51,546 nt of DNA, from NCBI GenBank assembly GCA_022771265.1, contig JALFCG010000144.1, forward strand, positions 1-51,546, given 5' to 3'. Under the pieces are notes generated by a model that worked only from the letters and a program-made list of their open reading frames with translations, was not told the origin of the DNA and ran no database searches. The stretch is from Prevotella sp. (GTDB taxonomy: Bacteria; Bacteroidota; Bacteroidia; Bacteroidales; Bacteroidaceae). The position numbers and the translations under genes were made by a program. Each line of letters begins with the position of its first letter. The stretch's first letter is position 1. Positions 43,164-51,327 of this stretch are shown here, piece by piece.

Positions 43164-44249
43164 TCATTCAGTTACAATCTGCAGAATGCGGTCGGCGGTC
43201 CTGCCATCCCAACGGTCGGGCAGTACCGTCGTTCGCCACTGTCCGGCAACCATGTCTGCCAATGCTTTCTGAAGTTTGACAAGGTCAGAACCAACGAGAG
43301 TATTGGTACCTTGGCTAACGGTTTCAATATGCTCGGTATAATCGTTCAGAGTGATGCATGGAACATTACTGAATGTAGCTTCTTCGGCAATATTGCCCGA
43401 ATCGGTTATTATACCCATGGCATGGGTAGTAAGGTAACCAAAGTCAAGGTAAGACATGCTATCTACAATGTGTAAGCCGGGGAAGCGGCCAGCAAGAGGT
43501 TCAATGACGCTTCTTGCCAATCCGCGCAACGGGGCAACGACTGGCGTTTGTCCAATGTTGTCGGATATGGTCTGAAGGAGAGCCTTTATATATTCATTGT
43601 CACTTAGAAGTGCCTTTCGGTTTATAGTGAACACGACATAACCTCCATCGTCGATACCAAGACTCTCAAGCGACGACGGTCGGGTGAAACGCGGAAGGTT
43701 ATGGCGCAGCGTGTCGATGATGATGTTTCCTACCATATACACCTTTTGCAGTTCAGCACCTTCGCGACTGACAATGCTGCTCGCTCCGGCTCCAGCGGTG
43801 AAAAGCAGGTCAGAAAGCCCGTCGATGACCAGTCGGTTCACTTCCTTGGGCATGGTGAAGTCAAAGGAACGGGTGCCGGCAACGAGATGTGCAAGCCGTA
43901 TTCCTCTTTTCTTGCATACTATGGCTACTGCCATTGTTGAGGCAAGGTCATCGACGACAATGACGACGTCAGCCGGAGTTGTGTCCAAGTAGCGGTCGAA
44001 GGCTCCCATAACCTGTCCTGTCAGTTCATTAAGGCTTTCGCTCTCCACTCCAAGAAAGACGTCTGGTCGTTTCATGCCCAGGTCATTGAAGAGAGAAGCC
44101 TCGACGGTCGGGTCATCTTCCTTTCCCGTAAACACGGTAGTGAGCTTTATCTCTTTTCCATTTTGCAAGGCTTTTTCGCAAGCCCAGACTATAGGTGCCA
44201 ACTTTATGAAGTTTGGGCGGGCACCTGCCACCATGGTAATGTTTATCAT
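43164..44249 (-). CDS. Diverged UDP-GlcNAc 2-epimerase (WecB)-like protein
   Basis: A 361-residue protein with the two-Rossmann GT-B layout of non-hydrolysing UDP-N-acetylglucosamine 2-epimerase. GARPNFIKLAPI (Lys16), Asp101, PKEVNR (Glu136, Arg139) and DSGNIAEEA match the family. Several catalytic positions differ: the HVEAG motif is HLVAG (Val123 instead of Glu), the THRRE motif is TINRK (Asn210 instead of His), the HPNP segment reads LRGLA, and the ERPE motif is DYTEH. It overlaps the lytic transglycosylase gene by four bases. It may be an inactive or repurposed homologue, so a catalytic function should not be assumed. Confidence 0.8.
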   Translation of the reverse strand: MINITMVAGARPNFIKLAPIVWACEKALQNGKEIKLTTVFTGKEDDPTVEASLFNDLGMKRPDVFLGVESESLNELTGQVMGAFDRYLDTTPADVVIVVDDLASTMAVAIVCKKRGIRLAHLVAGTRSFDFTMPKEVNRLVIDGLSDLLFTAGAGASSIVSREGAELQKVYMVGNIIIDTLRHNLPRFTRPSSLESLGIDDGGYVVFTINRKALLSDNEYIKALLQTISDNIGQTPVVAPLRGLARSVIEPLAGRFPGLHIVDSMSYLDFGYLTTHAMGIITDSGNIAEEATFSNVPCITLNDYTEHIETVSQGTNTLVGSDLVKLQKALADMVAGQWRTTVLPDRWDGRTADRILQIVTE

Positions 44250-45505
44250 ATATCGTATTTCTTTTTATGTTTCTTAGCCTTTTTTGACATCATGCCCTGA
44301 TAACCGGTTTGAGGGCTCTTGACACCCTTATACGACTGCCATCGCTGACGAATCTTCCTCACATAGTCCTCAGTCTCAGAACCTCGCATATATCCGTATT
44401 TCACCACAGGGTCATTGTAGAATTGCGGATTGCTGAGTTTCAGCACATACATGCTCACGTCGTTCCACCTTTTGGGATTGCCACCGAACTTTTCGGTTAG
44501 TGCCATCGCGTCACGTATGTGATGATAGCCTCCATTGTAGCTGCCAAGCACGAAGTTCATCCGTTCGTTACGATTGGGAATGTCGGAAAACTTCGCCTCT
44601 AACTGTCCAAGGTATTTAGCTGCTGCGGCAATATTGCTTTCTGGGTCATGAATCTTGTTGCGCGGCAGCCCAAGCATATCGGCAGTGGCTGGCATTATCT
44701 GCATCAGGCCAAGGGCTCCTGCCCATGAACGAGCCTGCGGGTCAAACGTTGACTCCTGATAACATTGTGCCGCCATGAGCCTCCAGTCCCAACGGATTGG
44801 CTGACAATAGGTCATGAACAGGTGGTCATAACGTGATATTACGCCTCCTTTGCGGTTAAGCATCGGGGCATAGACATGTCTTACTATACTTCGCGTACTA
44901 AGCAAAAAGTCCTCCTCTTTCCTCACCTCAGCCATCACTCCCGGCTTATACCATTCGTTGAGGGAAGAGATGAGCTTAACCTTGTCCTTGCTGACAATCC
45001 ATTGGCCTATGGAGTCGTTACCCGCACCGCAGAAGGCTATGTTAGCCATACTGTCAGCCTCCAACCTCAAGTCAGTCTTTTTCAGTTGCAATGCCATTAT
45101 GTCGGCATCGCCACCAATGATTTTCCTGACCATTTCCAACGTGTCGCGGCAAAGTTCTACCCTCACCCCTACCCCTATGGTCTCAGCATATTTCTCCGCC
45201 ATCATGTACTGCAGGCCGAGTTGCCTGCCACGGTAGTCGTAGCAGGTTTGCGGACCACTGACGGTGACCACTATGAGTTCGCCGTTGGCAATGATCTGGT
45301 CAAGGTCGAAATTGTCGCTTAATGAGACCGTGTCATTGACGTTTCCCCATGGCGCGACAATCGTTTCCGACTTTTTCTCCTTGCATGAGATAAAGGTCAC
45401 CGAAGTGCACAAAAGTATTGCAAGAACTATTATAATCGGCTTTTTTTGCCAAAAATTACTATTCTTCGTCAACAAATTGCTTTTTTTGACTGCAAAAGTA
45501 GTCAT
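44246..45505 (-). CDS. MltF-like membrane-bound lytic murein transglycosylase
   Basis: A 419-residue lipoprotein. The signal ends in a lipobox FISC (Cys41). A substrate-binding-like (SBP_bac_3) domain follows (about 65-215; GELIVVTVSGPQTCYDYRG), then an SLT transglycosylase domain with the catalytic Glu251 in YQESTFDPQA, GALGLMQIMPATA and GSYNGGYHHI. The tail is rich in Lys. It cleaves peptidoglycan, leaving anhydro-muropeptides. The start is uncertain: ATG 45505 is used, ATG 45517 adds four residues, and a TACTTTTG promoter-like element at 45500-45493 could mean a TTG start near 45475. It overlaps the epimerase-like gene. Confidence 0.87.
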   Translation of the reverse strand: MTTFAVKKSNLLTKNSNFWQKKPIIIVLAILLCTSVTFISCKEKKSETIVAPWGNVNDTVSLSDNFDLDQIIANGELIVVTVSGPQTCYDYRGRQLGLQYMMAEKYAETIGVGVRVELCRDTLEMVRKIIGGDADIMALQLKKTDLRLEADSMANIAFCGAGNDSIGQWIVSKDKVKLISSLNEWYKPGVMAEVRKEEDFLLSTRSIVRHVYAPMLNRKGGVISRYDHLFMTYCQPIRWDWRLMAAQCYQESTFDPQARSWAGALGLMQIMPATADMLGLPRNKIHDPESNIAAAAKYLGQLEAKFSDIPNRNERMNFVLGSYNGGYHHIRDAMALTEKFGGNPKRWNDVSMYVLKLSNPQFYNDPVVKYGYMRGSETEDYVRKIRQRWQSYKGVKSPQTGYQGMMSKKAKKHKKKYDI

Positions 45506-45508
45506 TTT

Positions 45509-45540
45509 CTTGCACATTCTATCATTAATTTGTAAATTTG
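45509..45540 (+). promoter_or_regulatory. Promoter of hisGDC
   Basis: CTTG at 45509-45512, a 20-base spacer and TAAATTTG at 45533-45540 followed by C. The ATG of hisG is 36 bases downstream. The upstream element lies at the edge of the divergent transglycosylase gene. Confidence 0.7.
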
Positions 45541-45576
45541 CAACGTGATTTTCAAAATATATAATAATTTTTAAGT

Positions 45577-46428
45577 ATGTTACGAATTGCAGTACAATCA
45601 AAAGGGCGTCTTTTTGAAGACACCATGAATCTGCTCGCTGAGGCAGACATCAAAATCAGTTCAAGCAAGCGCACTCTACTCGTGCAGTCGTCAAACTTCC
45701 CATTGGAGGTGCTTTACCTTCGCGACGACGACATTCCGCAGAGTGTGGCTACTGGAGTTGCTGACATCGGTGTCGTCGGCGAGAATGAGTTTGTTGAGCG
45801 TGGGGAGGATGCTGACATCATCTCCAGATTAGGTTTTAGCCGTTGCCGTCTATCATTGGCTATTCCCAAGGATATCGACTATCCGGGACTTGAATGGTTT
45901 AACGGTAAGAAAATTGCAACATCCTATCCGGGCATACTTCGACATTATATGGAAAATCACGGCATAAAGACAGAAATTCACGTCATCACAGGTAGTGTGG
46001 AGATTTCCCCGGGTATCGGCTTGGCTGACGCCATCTTCGACATCGTCAGCAGCGGTTCCACGCTCGTAAGCAACAACCTTCGCGAGGTGGAGGTGGTGAT
46101 GCAGAGCGAGGCACTGCTCATCGGAAACAAGCAGATGGACGAGGAGAAGCGAAAGACTCTCGAAGAGATGCTCTTCCGATTCGAGGCGGTTCGAAGTGCC
46201 GAAGACAAGAAATATGTACGCATGAACGCGCCCAAGGCAAGACTGCAGGACATCATCGACGTGCTCCCCGGACTGAAAAGCCCGACAGTCATTCCTCTTG
46301 CCGACGAGGAATGGTGCTCGGTTCACACCGTTCTCGACCAGAAACGCTTCTGGGAAATCATAGGAAAACTTAAGGAGATGGGAGCACAGGGCATTCTTGT
46401 TACACCGATAGAAAAGATGATATTATGA
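45577..46428 (+). CDS. hisG: ATP phosphoribosyltransferase, long form
   Basis: A 283-residue HisG, the first enzyme of histidine synthesis. The start LRIAVQSKGRLFEDTMNLL is typical, and GVADIGVVGENE and the PRPP-binding segment ISSGSTLVSNNL are present. A C-terminal regulatory domain (about 210-283; PTVIPLADEEWCSVHTVL) marks the long form, which is inhibited by histidine and needs no HisZ. It overlaps hisD by four bases (ATGA). No histidine leader peptide with a His-codon run was seen in the 36-base leader. Confidence 0.95.
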   Translation: MLRIAVQSKGRLFEDTMNLLAEADIKISSSKRTLLVQSSNFPLEVLYLRDDDIPQSVATGVADIGVVGENEFVERGEDADIISRLGFSRCRLSLAIPKDIDYPGLEWFNGKKIATSYPGILRHYMENHGIKTEIHVITGSVEISPGIGLADAIFDIVSSGSTLVSNNLREVEVVMQSEALLIGNKQMDEEKRKTLEEMLFRFEAVRSAEDKKYVRMNAPKARLQDIIDVLPGLKSPTVIPLADEEWCSVHTVLDQKRFWEIIGKLKEMGAQGILVTPIEKMIL

Positions 46429-47717
46429 TTACAATAAAATATCCGGAACCGGAGATGTGGGCTTCAATAACGGAACGCCCACATCTCGACGTGTCACAGC
46501 TCTCGGCAACAGTGAAAACTGTGCTTGACGACGTGAAGACGCGAGGTGACGAAGCTGTCAAGGACTACGAAAAGAAATTCGACAAGGCTGAACTCGATTG
46601 CCTTGCCGTCAGCAAGGAGGAGATGGACGAGGCCGAGAGCTTGGTTGACACGAAGCTGAAGGAAGCCATCGCAATGGCTTTCAGCAATATAAAGGCTTTT
46701 CACGAGGCACAGAAGTTCAACGAAGTGCGGGTGACTACACAACCCGGCGTGGAGTGTTGGCAGAAAAGCGTCGCCATTGAGCGAGTGGGATTATACATCC
46801 CAGGCGGTACAGCCCCACTGTTCAGCACCGTTCTTATGTTGGCTACTCCGGCAAAGATTGCCGGATGCAAGGAAATAGTGCTCTGCACACCTCCAGGAAG
46901 CAACGGTAAAGTAAATCCCGCCATTCTCGTAGCCGCAAAAGTGGCTGGAGTGAGCAAGATATTCAAGATTGGAGGAGTACAGGCAATCGGGGCTATGGCT
47001 TATGGCACACAATCGGTGCCAAAAGTTTATAAGATTTTCGGACCGGGAAACCAGTATGTAATGGCTGCAAAACAACAGGTCAGCCTACACGATGTAGCCA
47101 TCGACATGCCGGCAGGACCGTCAGAAGTGTGCGTCATTGCCGACGGCAACGCCAATGCGGAGTTCATCGCCGCCGACTTGCTCTCACAGGCTGAACACGG
47201 CATTGATTCCCAAGTGCTCCTTATCACCACTTCGGAAGACAAGGCAAAGCAGGTCGAGGAAGAAGTGGAAAGACAACTTCAACTGCTGCCACGACAAGAC
47301 ATCGCAGTCAAGGCACTGGGAAACAGCAGGATTGTTGTCGTGGAAAACGACGAACAAGCAATGCTTATCTCTAACGCTTACGCTCCCGAACACCTGATTA
47401 TACAGACCGACAACTACAACGAACTGGCACAAAAGGTCGTCAATGCCGGAAGCGTGTTCCTCGGGAAATATGCCTGCGAGAGCGCCGGTGACTATGCCAG
47501 CGGCACCAACCATACCCTTCCTACTCACGGTTACGCTACAGCCTACAGCGGCGTAAATCTTGACAGTTACTGCAGAAAAATCACGTTCCAAAACCTCACC
47601 GAGGAAGGAGTGAGAAGAATAGGACCTGCAGTAGAGGCTATGGCAGCCGCTGAATCGCTCGACGCACACAAGGAGGCAATGACCGTAAGACTGAAAGAAG
47701 TGAACAAATTGGGCTAA
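46425..47717 (+). CDS. hisD: Histidinol dehydrogenase
   Basis: A 430-residue zinc enzyme for the last two steps of histidine synthesis, histidinol to histidine. Clear motifs are [65 protein letters not shown] and [13 protein letters not shown] with the catalytic and zinc-binding Glu and His residues. Length is normal. It overlaps hisG by four bases and is 14 bases from hisC. Confidence 0.96.
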   Translation: MITIKYPEPEMWASITERPHLDVSQLSATVKTVLDDVKTRGDEAVKDYEKKFDKAELDCLAVSKEEMDEAESLVDTKLKEAIAMAFSNIKAFHEAQKFNEVRVTTQPGVECWQKSVAIERVGLYIPGGTAPLFSTVLMLATPAKIAGCKEIVLCTPPGSNGKVNPAILVAAKVAGVSKIFKIGGVQAIGAMAYGTQSVPKVYKIFGPGNQYVMAAKQQVSLHDVAIDMPAGPSEVCVIADGNANAEFIAADLLSQAEHGIDSQVLLITTSEDKAKQVEEEVERQLQLLPRQDIAVKALGNSRIVVVENDEQAMLISNAYAPEHLIIQTDNYNELAQKVVNAGSVFLGKYACESAGDYASGTNHTLPTHGYATAYSGVNLDSYCRKITFQNLTEEGVRRIGPAVEAMAAAESLDAHKEAMTVRLKEVNKLG

Positions 47718-47731
47718 ACTATTCCATAAAG

Positions 47732-48766
47732 ATGAAAGAACTGAAAGAATTGACGCGTGAGAACATCTGGAATCTCGCTCCCTACAGCTGCGCACGCAAC
47801 GAGTTCAGCGGCAAGAACGCCAGAGTGTATCTCGACGCCAACGAAAATCCATATAACAGTCCCTACAACCGCTATCCCGACCCTCTTCAGCTCGAAGTGA
47901 AAAAACAAGTGGCAAGGGTAAAGCGAGTGGCAGAGGAAAACATTTTTCTCGGCAACGGAAGCGACGAGGCTATCGACCTGATGTACCGTTGCTTCACAGA
48001 GCCGAAAATCGACAATGTGGTGGCAATCGACCCTACTTACGGCATGTATAAGGTGTGCGCCGACATCAACGACGTTGAATACCGCACAGTGTCTCTTCAA
48101 GCCGACTTCAGCCTCGATGGCGACCGGCTGCTACAGGCGTGCGACAGTCACACGAAAATCGTTTGGTTGTGCTCTCCCAACAATCCTACGGGCAATGCCC
48201 TTGACCGCAATGAAATCGTAAAGATTCTCAACGGTTTCGAAGGCCTGGTAGTTGTCGACGAGGCATACAGCGACTTCAGCAGCCAGCAACCGTTCCGTTT
48301 CGACTTGGAGAAATATCCTAACATAGTTGTGCTTAACACTATGAGTAAAGCATGGGGAAGCGCCGGCATAAGAATGGGTATGGCTTTTGCTTCCAAGGAA
48401 ATTATTGACATAATGAACAAGGTGAAATATCCTTATAACATCAATTCCTTAACACAAAAGCACGCACTTGACATCCTCAACGACCCATACGAGGTGGACA
48501 AGTGGGTTAGGACGATTCTGCTCGAACGCACAAGAGTGGTCGATGCGTTTAAGATGCTGCCCATATGCCGAAAGGTATATCCTTCCGATGCCAACTTCAT
48601 ACTTGTAGAGGTTAACGATGCCCAAAAGACCTACGACTACCTTGTCGATAAAGGTATTATCGTACGCAACCGAAACAGCGTCCATCTCTGCAATGGATGT
48701 CTGCGCATAACTATCGGCACTAAATCCGAAAATCAGGAACTTCTTGCTGCGTTAAGGACGATGTAA
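47732..48766 (+). CDS. hisC: Histidinol-phosphate aminotransferase
   Basis: A 344-residue fold-type I PLP aminotransferase. Features are [48 protein letters not shown] and Lys206 in [15 protein letters not shown] as the PLP-binding residue. It converts imidazole-acetol phosphate to histidinol phosphate. In many Bacteroidetes the fused hisB gene follows directly; here it does not. Instead an inverted repeat and the second 24-base repeat array come after the stop. Confidence 0.95.
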   Translation: MKELKELTRENIWNLAPYSCARNEFSGKNARVYLDANENPYNSPYNRYPDPLQLEVKKQVARVKRVAEENIFLGNGSDEAIDLMYRCFTEPKIDNVVAIDPTYGMYKVCADINDVEYRTVSLQADFSLDGDRLLQACDSHTKIVWLCSPNNPTGNALDRNEIVKILNGFEGLVVVDEAYSDFSSQQPFRFDLEKYPNIVVLNTMSKAWGSAGIRMGMAFASKEIIDIMNKVKYPYNINSLTQKHALDILNDPYEVDKWVRTILLERTRVVDAFKMLPICRKVYPSDANFILVEVNDAQKTYDYLVDKGIIVRNRNSVHLCNGCLRITIGTKSENQELLAALRTM

Positions 48767-48774
48767 AACTACTC

Positions 48775-48837
48775 TACACTCTACATTATTTGATATTAAC
48801 ACATTAATTATCAATTAGTTGTAGAATGCAGAGTGTA
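48775..48837. terminator. Inverted repeat after hisC, possible terminator
   Basis: TACACTCTACATT (48775-48787) and AATGCAGAGTGTA (48825-48837) are complementary with one mismatch over 13 bases, around a long AT-rich loop of 37 bases. It starts nine bases after the hisC stop. It lacks a T-run, so termination is only a guess; it may instead be the footprint of a mobile short repeat. Confidence 0.45.
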
Positions 48838-48865
48838 TCTCAACCCTACATTCACCCTACATAGT

Positions 48866-49014
48866 TCAAACTGATTGCCCTATTCAGTTCTCAACTGATT
48901 GCCCTATTCAGTTCTCAACTGATTGCCCTATTCAGTTCTCAACTGATTGCCCTATTCAGTTTGCAACTGATTGCCCTATTCAGTTTGCAACTGATTGCCC
49001 TATTCAGTTTACAA
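48866..49014. repeat. 24-base tandem palindromic repeat, array 2
   Basis: Six units of 24 bases start at 48869, 48893, 48917, 48941, 48965 and 48989, each reading AACTGATTGCCCTATTCAGT plus four bases. The first three end TCTC, the next two TTGC, and the last TTAC. Each unit is an inverted repeat, AACTGA-N9-TCAGTT, and unit junctions form TCAGTT-NNN-AACTGA. The unit is the same family as array 1 at 14561-14737, 34 kb away, differing mainly in the N9 spacer. No spacers of unique sequence separate the units, so this is not CRISPR. Confidence 0.94.
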
Positions 49015-49149
49015 TAAGATTGGGAATTACACGAGGTCAAACGTCTTCGTCAAGACATCCACACTTATGACAGTCGGCGAGACAACAAGTTACTTTTGCA
49101 GATAAGTTACGTTTAGCTATCAACTCCCCCTATTAGGAAGAGAACTGAA
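49015..49149. other. Spacer between repeat array 2 and the gene remnant
   Basis: No confident gene. On the plus strand a reading frame from about 49027 to the TAG at 49114 has ordinary codon use (RLRQDIHTYDSRRDNKLLL) but no start codon, and may be a leftover of a decayed gene. A TACTTTTG element at 49091-49098 looks like a promoter -7 sequence but no gene follows it. Confidence 0.3.
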
Positions 49150-49440
49150 TTATTCACGAGGCTCGTAGTCGAAGTCGTTGACAGTACCTGTTTCGGAAGA
49201 GAAGCTGATGCCTACCTTATATAACTTGCGCTTGTCGGCGGCGTATGGCAAGGCGTAGCCCTTTTCGTCTATCTGCTGCAAGGCGACTTCGGCAGTGGAG
49301 TTGAGCTTGAACTCGAAGATATAGACATAGTCGGGACATTCCAATACGCAGTCGATGCGCCCCTGGCTCGTTTCCTTCTCAACGTAAGTGTTGTATTTGC
49401 CAAGCAGTTGGAGGATGAGGTAGAAGGTGTATTGGAATGG
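49150..49440 (-). pseudogene. C-terminal remnant of an AAA-ATPase/PD-(D/E)XK nuclease-like protein
   Basis: On the minus strand 96 codons from 49440 to the stop at 49150 read as the C-terminal nuclease-like domain of the PF09820/PF08011 (DUF1703) type common in Bacteroidetes: FQYTFYLILQLLGKYNTYVE, GRIDCVLECPDYVYIFEFKL (the Asp and Glu-x-Lys core), ALQQIDEKGYA and KLYKVGISFSSET. The N-terminal AAA-ATPase of some 400 residues is absent. Homology stops 17 bases from a GC-rich hairpin at 49458-49495. No start codon suits the fragment; an internal ATG-like start at 49344 would leave 64 residues without the conserved aspartate. Confidence 0.8.
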
Positions 49441-49457
49441 TAAAAGTATAATATTAA

Positions 49458-49495
49458 GCCCCCTCCGTCTTCCCCAAGGGGGAGGCGGAGGGGGC
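49458..49495. repeat. GC-rich near-perfect hairpin repeat
   Basis: GCCCCCTCCGTCTTCCCC (49458-49475) and GGGGGAGGCGGAGGGGGC (49478-49495) pair over 18 bases with two G-T pairs and a two-base gap. The GC content is very high against an AT-rich setting. It looks like a short interspersed palindromic element, and also could act as a terminator for the convergent direction. It lies at the broken end of the nuclease remnant. Confidence 0.8.
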
Positions 49496-49600
49496 TTTGG
49501 GGAGAGCTGAATTACTGTCCTGCATTGGTCTTACACTGATAGTTTTTTTTGTTGTGCTATTAACAATGGTGGGACAGGTCTATATTATTCTTATTTTTCA

Positions 49601-51187
49601 TTATTCTGCAACCAAGCGCACCGGGCGCACCGAGAACCCGAAGCGGCGAAGGTAGTTGTCCTGCGCATTGACTTTGACACTTTTGACGCTGTTGAAGCTC
49701 AGGCAATACGCGTCACCGCTCGAGCGGGCCGAGCCTGACCAGTAGTAGCCGTAAGAGCCGACATATTTGAACGAAGTCTCAGTGACGAAGCCAGCTGCAG
49801 GCAAGAAGAGATAAGTATCGGTATCATTTATCTTGGTTATCCTCATTCCATTGATTCCACTTATTGTTTCCAATTTCCTATTTCCGTTATCTCCCCAATT
49901 CACCGTATTTTTATTGGCCTTGTACAATGCCACCCAAATATCTTTTGTGGGCAACTGCCAGTCACCACCGAGTATCACGTTTGCGGCATCGTCAGATGCT
50001 TCAAGGGTATTATCAATCGTGTATTTGGTATATTCATAAGTTGGACTATCATAGAATGGGGCATTGGCGTTCTTGTATCCACCTGATTTGCCATCGATAG
50101 GTGTAATTGTCCAAGGTGAGGATGCTTTATTTATTGAAGAATACCATACCGATATAGCTCCCCAAGCAAAGTAATCGCCATAATCTGTTTCTTTTTCTGC
50201 AAGACCTGTGTCTGTGAGTGTGGCTCTGAGTGTGGCTCTGAGGTTGGCATTGGCGAAGATAACTTTATAATTCTTTGTGCCAATATTTATTGTCAATCCC
50301 AAATCAACCTCCTGTTCGGGTGTTACTTTTGTTCCTCTTGGATTGTACCAATATGATCCATCGATATCAAACTCACCAAGGTCGATCACCTTGTTGCGAG
50401 TGAAAGTGATGTCATTATTTCCCTTGCGAGAATATACTGTACCATTAGACGCTGTGAATTTTATAGTCCAACCTGCCTTAAGTGTAACTGGGGGTACTGC
50501 AATATAGTAGTATTTGCCTTCCTTGATGTCTCCTTGAAGTGTGATGGCATAATCCTTTTTTGGAGCACTGGAAAGATCGAGTGTTGGTTCTCCGCCGTTA
50601 TAAGAGACTGTGCCTGTTCCTGCCAATACCGCAGAGTTATCAAAAGCTTTTAAATCTATTCTTTTGCAATCAAAATTAGGTTTTACCTTTACATAGCCTA
50701 CGACATTCTTAAAACTCAACGTGTTTTTATCGCCCTCTGCAATCATCAAGGCTGCTTCCTTGTCGAAACTGTTGTCGGTAGCGGCTTGAGTGGCTTTAAG
50801 GGTGATGCCTGTTACAGTGCCATTCGATGTGTCATAATTAGCCCCTGCAGTGTAAGGGTAGACAGCTGTATAGGTCGCCGTTGTTGCAGCCTCACCTTGG
50901 AAGGTCGCACTCTTTGTTCCTGCACCATCCTTCAATGTAAACTTATTATTCTCCGTCCCGTCAAAGATGCTTATTTGGTCGCCTGATTTCCAAACAATGA
51001 CTTTTTTATTATCGGTTGAAATAGCTGCCCTTGTTGATTGTTCGTCACCTTCTTGCGTTGCAGTAAAGGTCATTAACTTTGTCGCACTCTCGTTTTCAAT
51101 TGTTGTGTTGTCCTCCGACGAACATGACGCAAAGGACACGATGGCTGCAAAAGCCATCATAGATTGAATATATTTCTTCATTTTCAT
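49601..51187 (-). CDS. Fimbrillin-like lipoprotein with FISUMP-type C-terminal domain
   Basis: A 528-residue surface lipoprotein. The signal peptide ends in a lipobox FASC (Cys22). Residues 40-270 form a fimbrillin/Mfa-like beta-sandwich region (MTFTATQEGDEQSTRAAIS, VVWKSGDQISIFDG). From about 290 a Fibrobacter-major-paralogue type domain follows: EQEVDLGLT, DYGDYFAWGA, GGDWQLPTKDIW, FLPAAGF, YGYYWSGSARSS and the ending GFSVRPVR. An exact 12-base duplication gives RATLRATL near residue 318. The 3' end is clearly richer in G and C than the rest. ATG 51187 is chosen because the upstream small gene overlaps it by four bases (ATGA). Adhesion or glycan binding is likely but unproven. Confidence 0.85.
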   Translation of the reverse strand: MKMKKYIQSMMAFAAIVSFASCSSEDNTTIENESATKLMTFTATQEGDEQSTRAAISTDNKKVIVWKSGDQISIFDGTENNKFTLKDGAGTKSATFQGEAATTATYTAVYPYTAGANYDTSNGTVTGITLKATQAATDNSFDKEAALMIAEGDKNTLSFKNVVGYVKVKPNFDCKRIDLKAFDNSAVLAGTGTVSYNGGEPTLDLSSAPKKDYAITLQGDIKEGKYYYIAVPPVTLKAGWTIKFTASNGTVYSRKGNNDITFTRNKVIDLGEFDIDGSYWYNPRGTKVTPEQEVDLGLTINIGTKNYKVIFANANLRATLRATLTDTGLAEKETDYGDYFAWGAISVWYSSINKASSPWTITPIDGKSGGYKNANAPFYDSPTYEYTKYTIDNTLEASDDAANVILGGDWQLPTKDIWVALYKANKNTVNWGDNGNRKLETISGINGMRITKINDTDTYLFLPAAGFVTETSFKYVGSYGYYWSGSARSSGDAYCLSFNSVKSVKVNAQDNYLRRFGFSVRPVRLVAE

Positions 51188-51327
51188 TCTTTATTCCAGT
51201 CATATATTATTTCCTCATCTAACTGATCTATCTCCCCATTAGGACTCCCCGCCAAAATCTGTGTCCTGCCGATTTCATAAACCGTCATCGAAGGAGATTC
51301 ATAGAATTTCTTTTCTTTCTTCATCAT
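51184..51327 (-). CDS. Small 47-residue protein coupled to the fimbrillin-like gene
   Basis: An ORF of 47 codons starting MMKKEKKFYESPSMTVYEIG and including ILAGSPNGEIDQLDEE. Small proteins with the same plan (Lys-rich start, 'Y-x-P-x-M-x-V-Y-E', a Gly-Ser-Pro motif, acidic tail) are often found just ahead of fimbrillin-like genes in Prevotella and relatives, from my recall. The TGA stop overlaps the ATG of the lipoprotein gene in ATGA, which points to translational coupling. There is no signal peptide or membrane helix. Function is unknown; a leader or accessory peptide is possible. Confidence 0.72.
   Translation of the reverse strand: MMKKEKKFYESPSMTVYEIGRTQILAGSPNGEIDQLDEEIIYDWNKE

Noticed and set aside
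45493..45500. TACTTTTG element as the promoter of the lytic transglycosylase gene
   Set aside because: No TTTG element stands at the right distance and it lies inside the likely coding start, so it is mentioned only as a doubt about the start.
47184..47795. 203-codon minus-strand ORF opposite hisD
   Set aside because: Antisense to a complete hisD; no motif seen.
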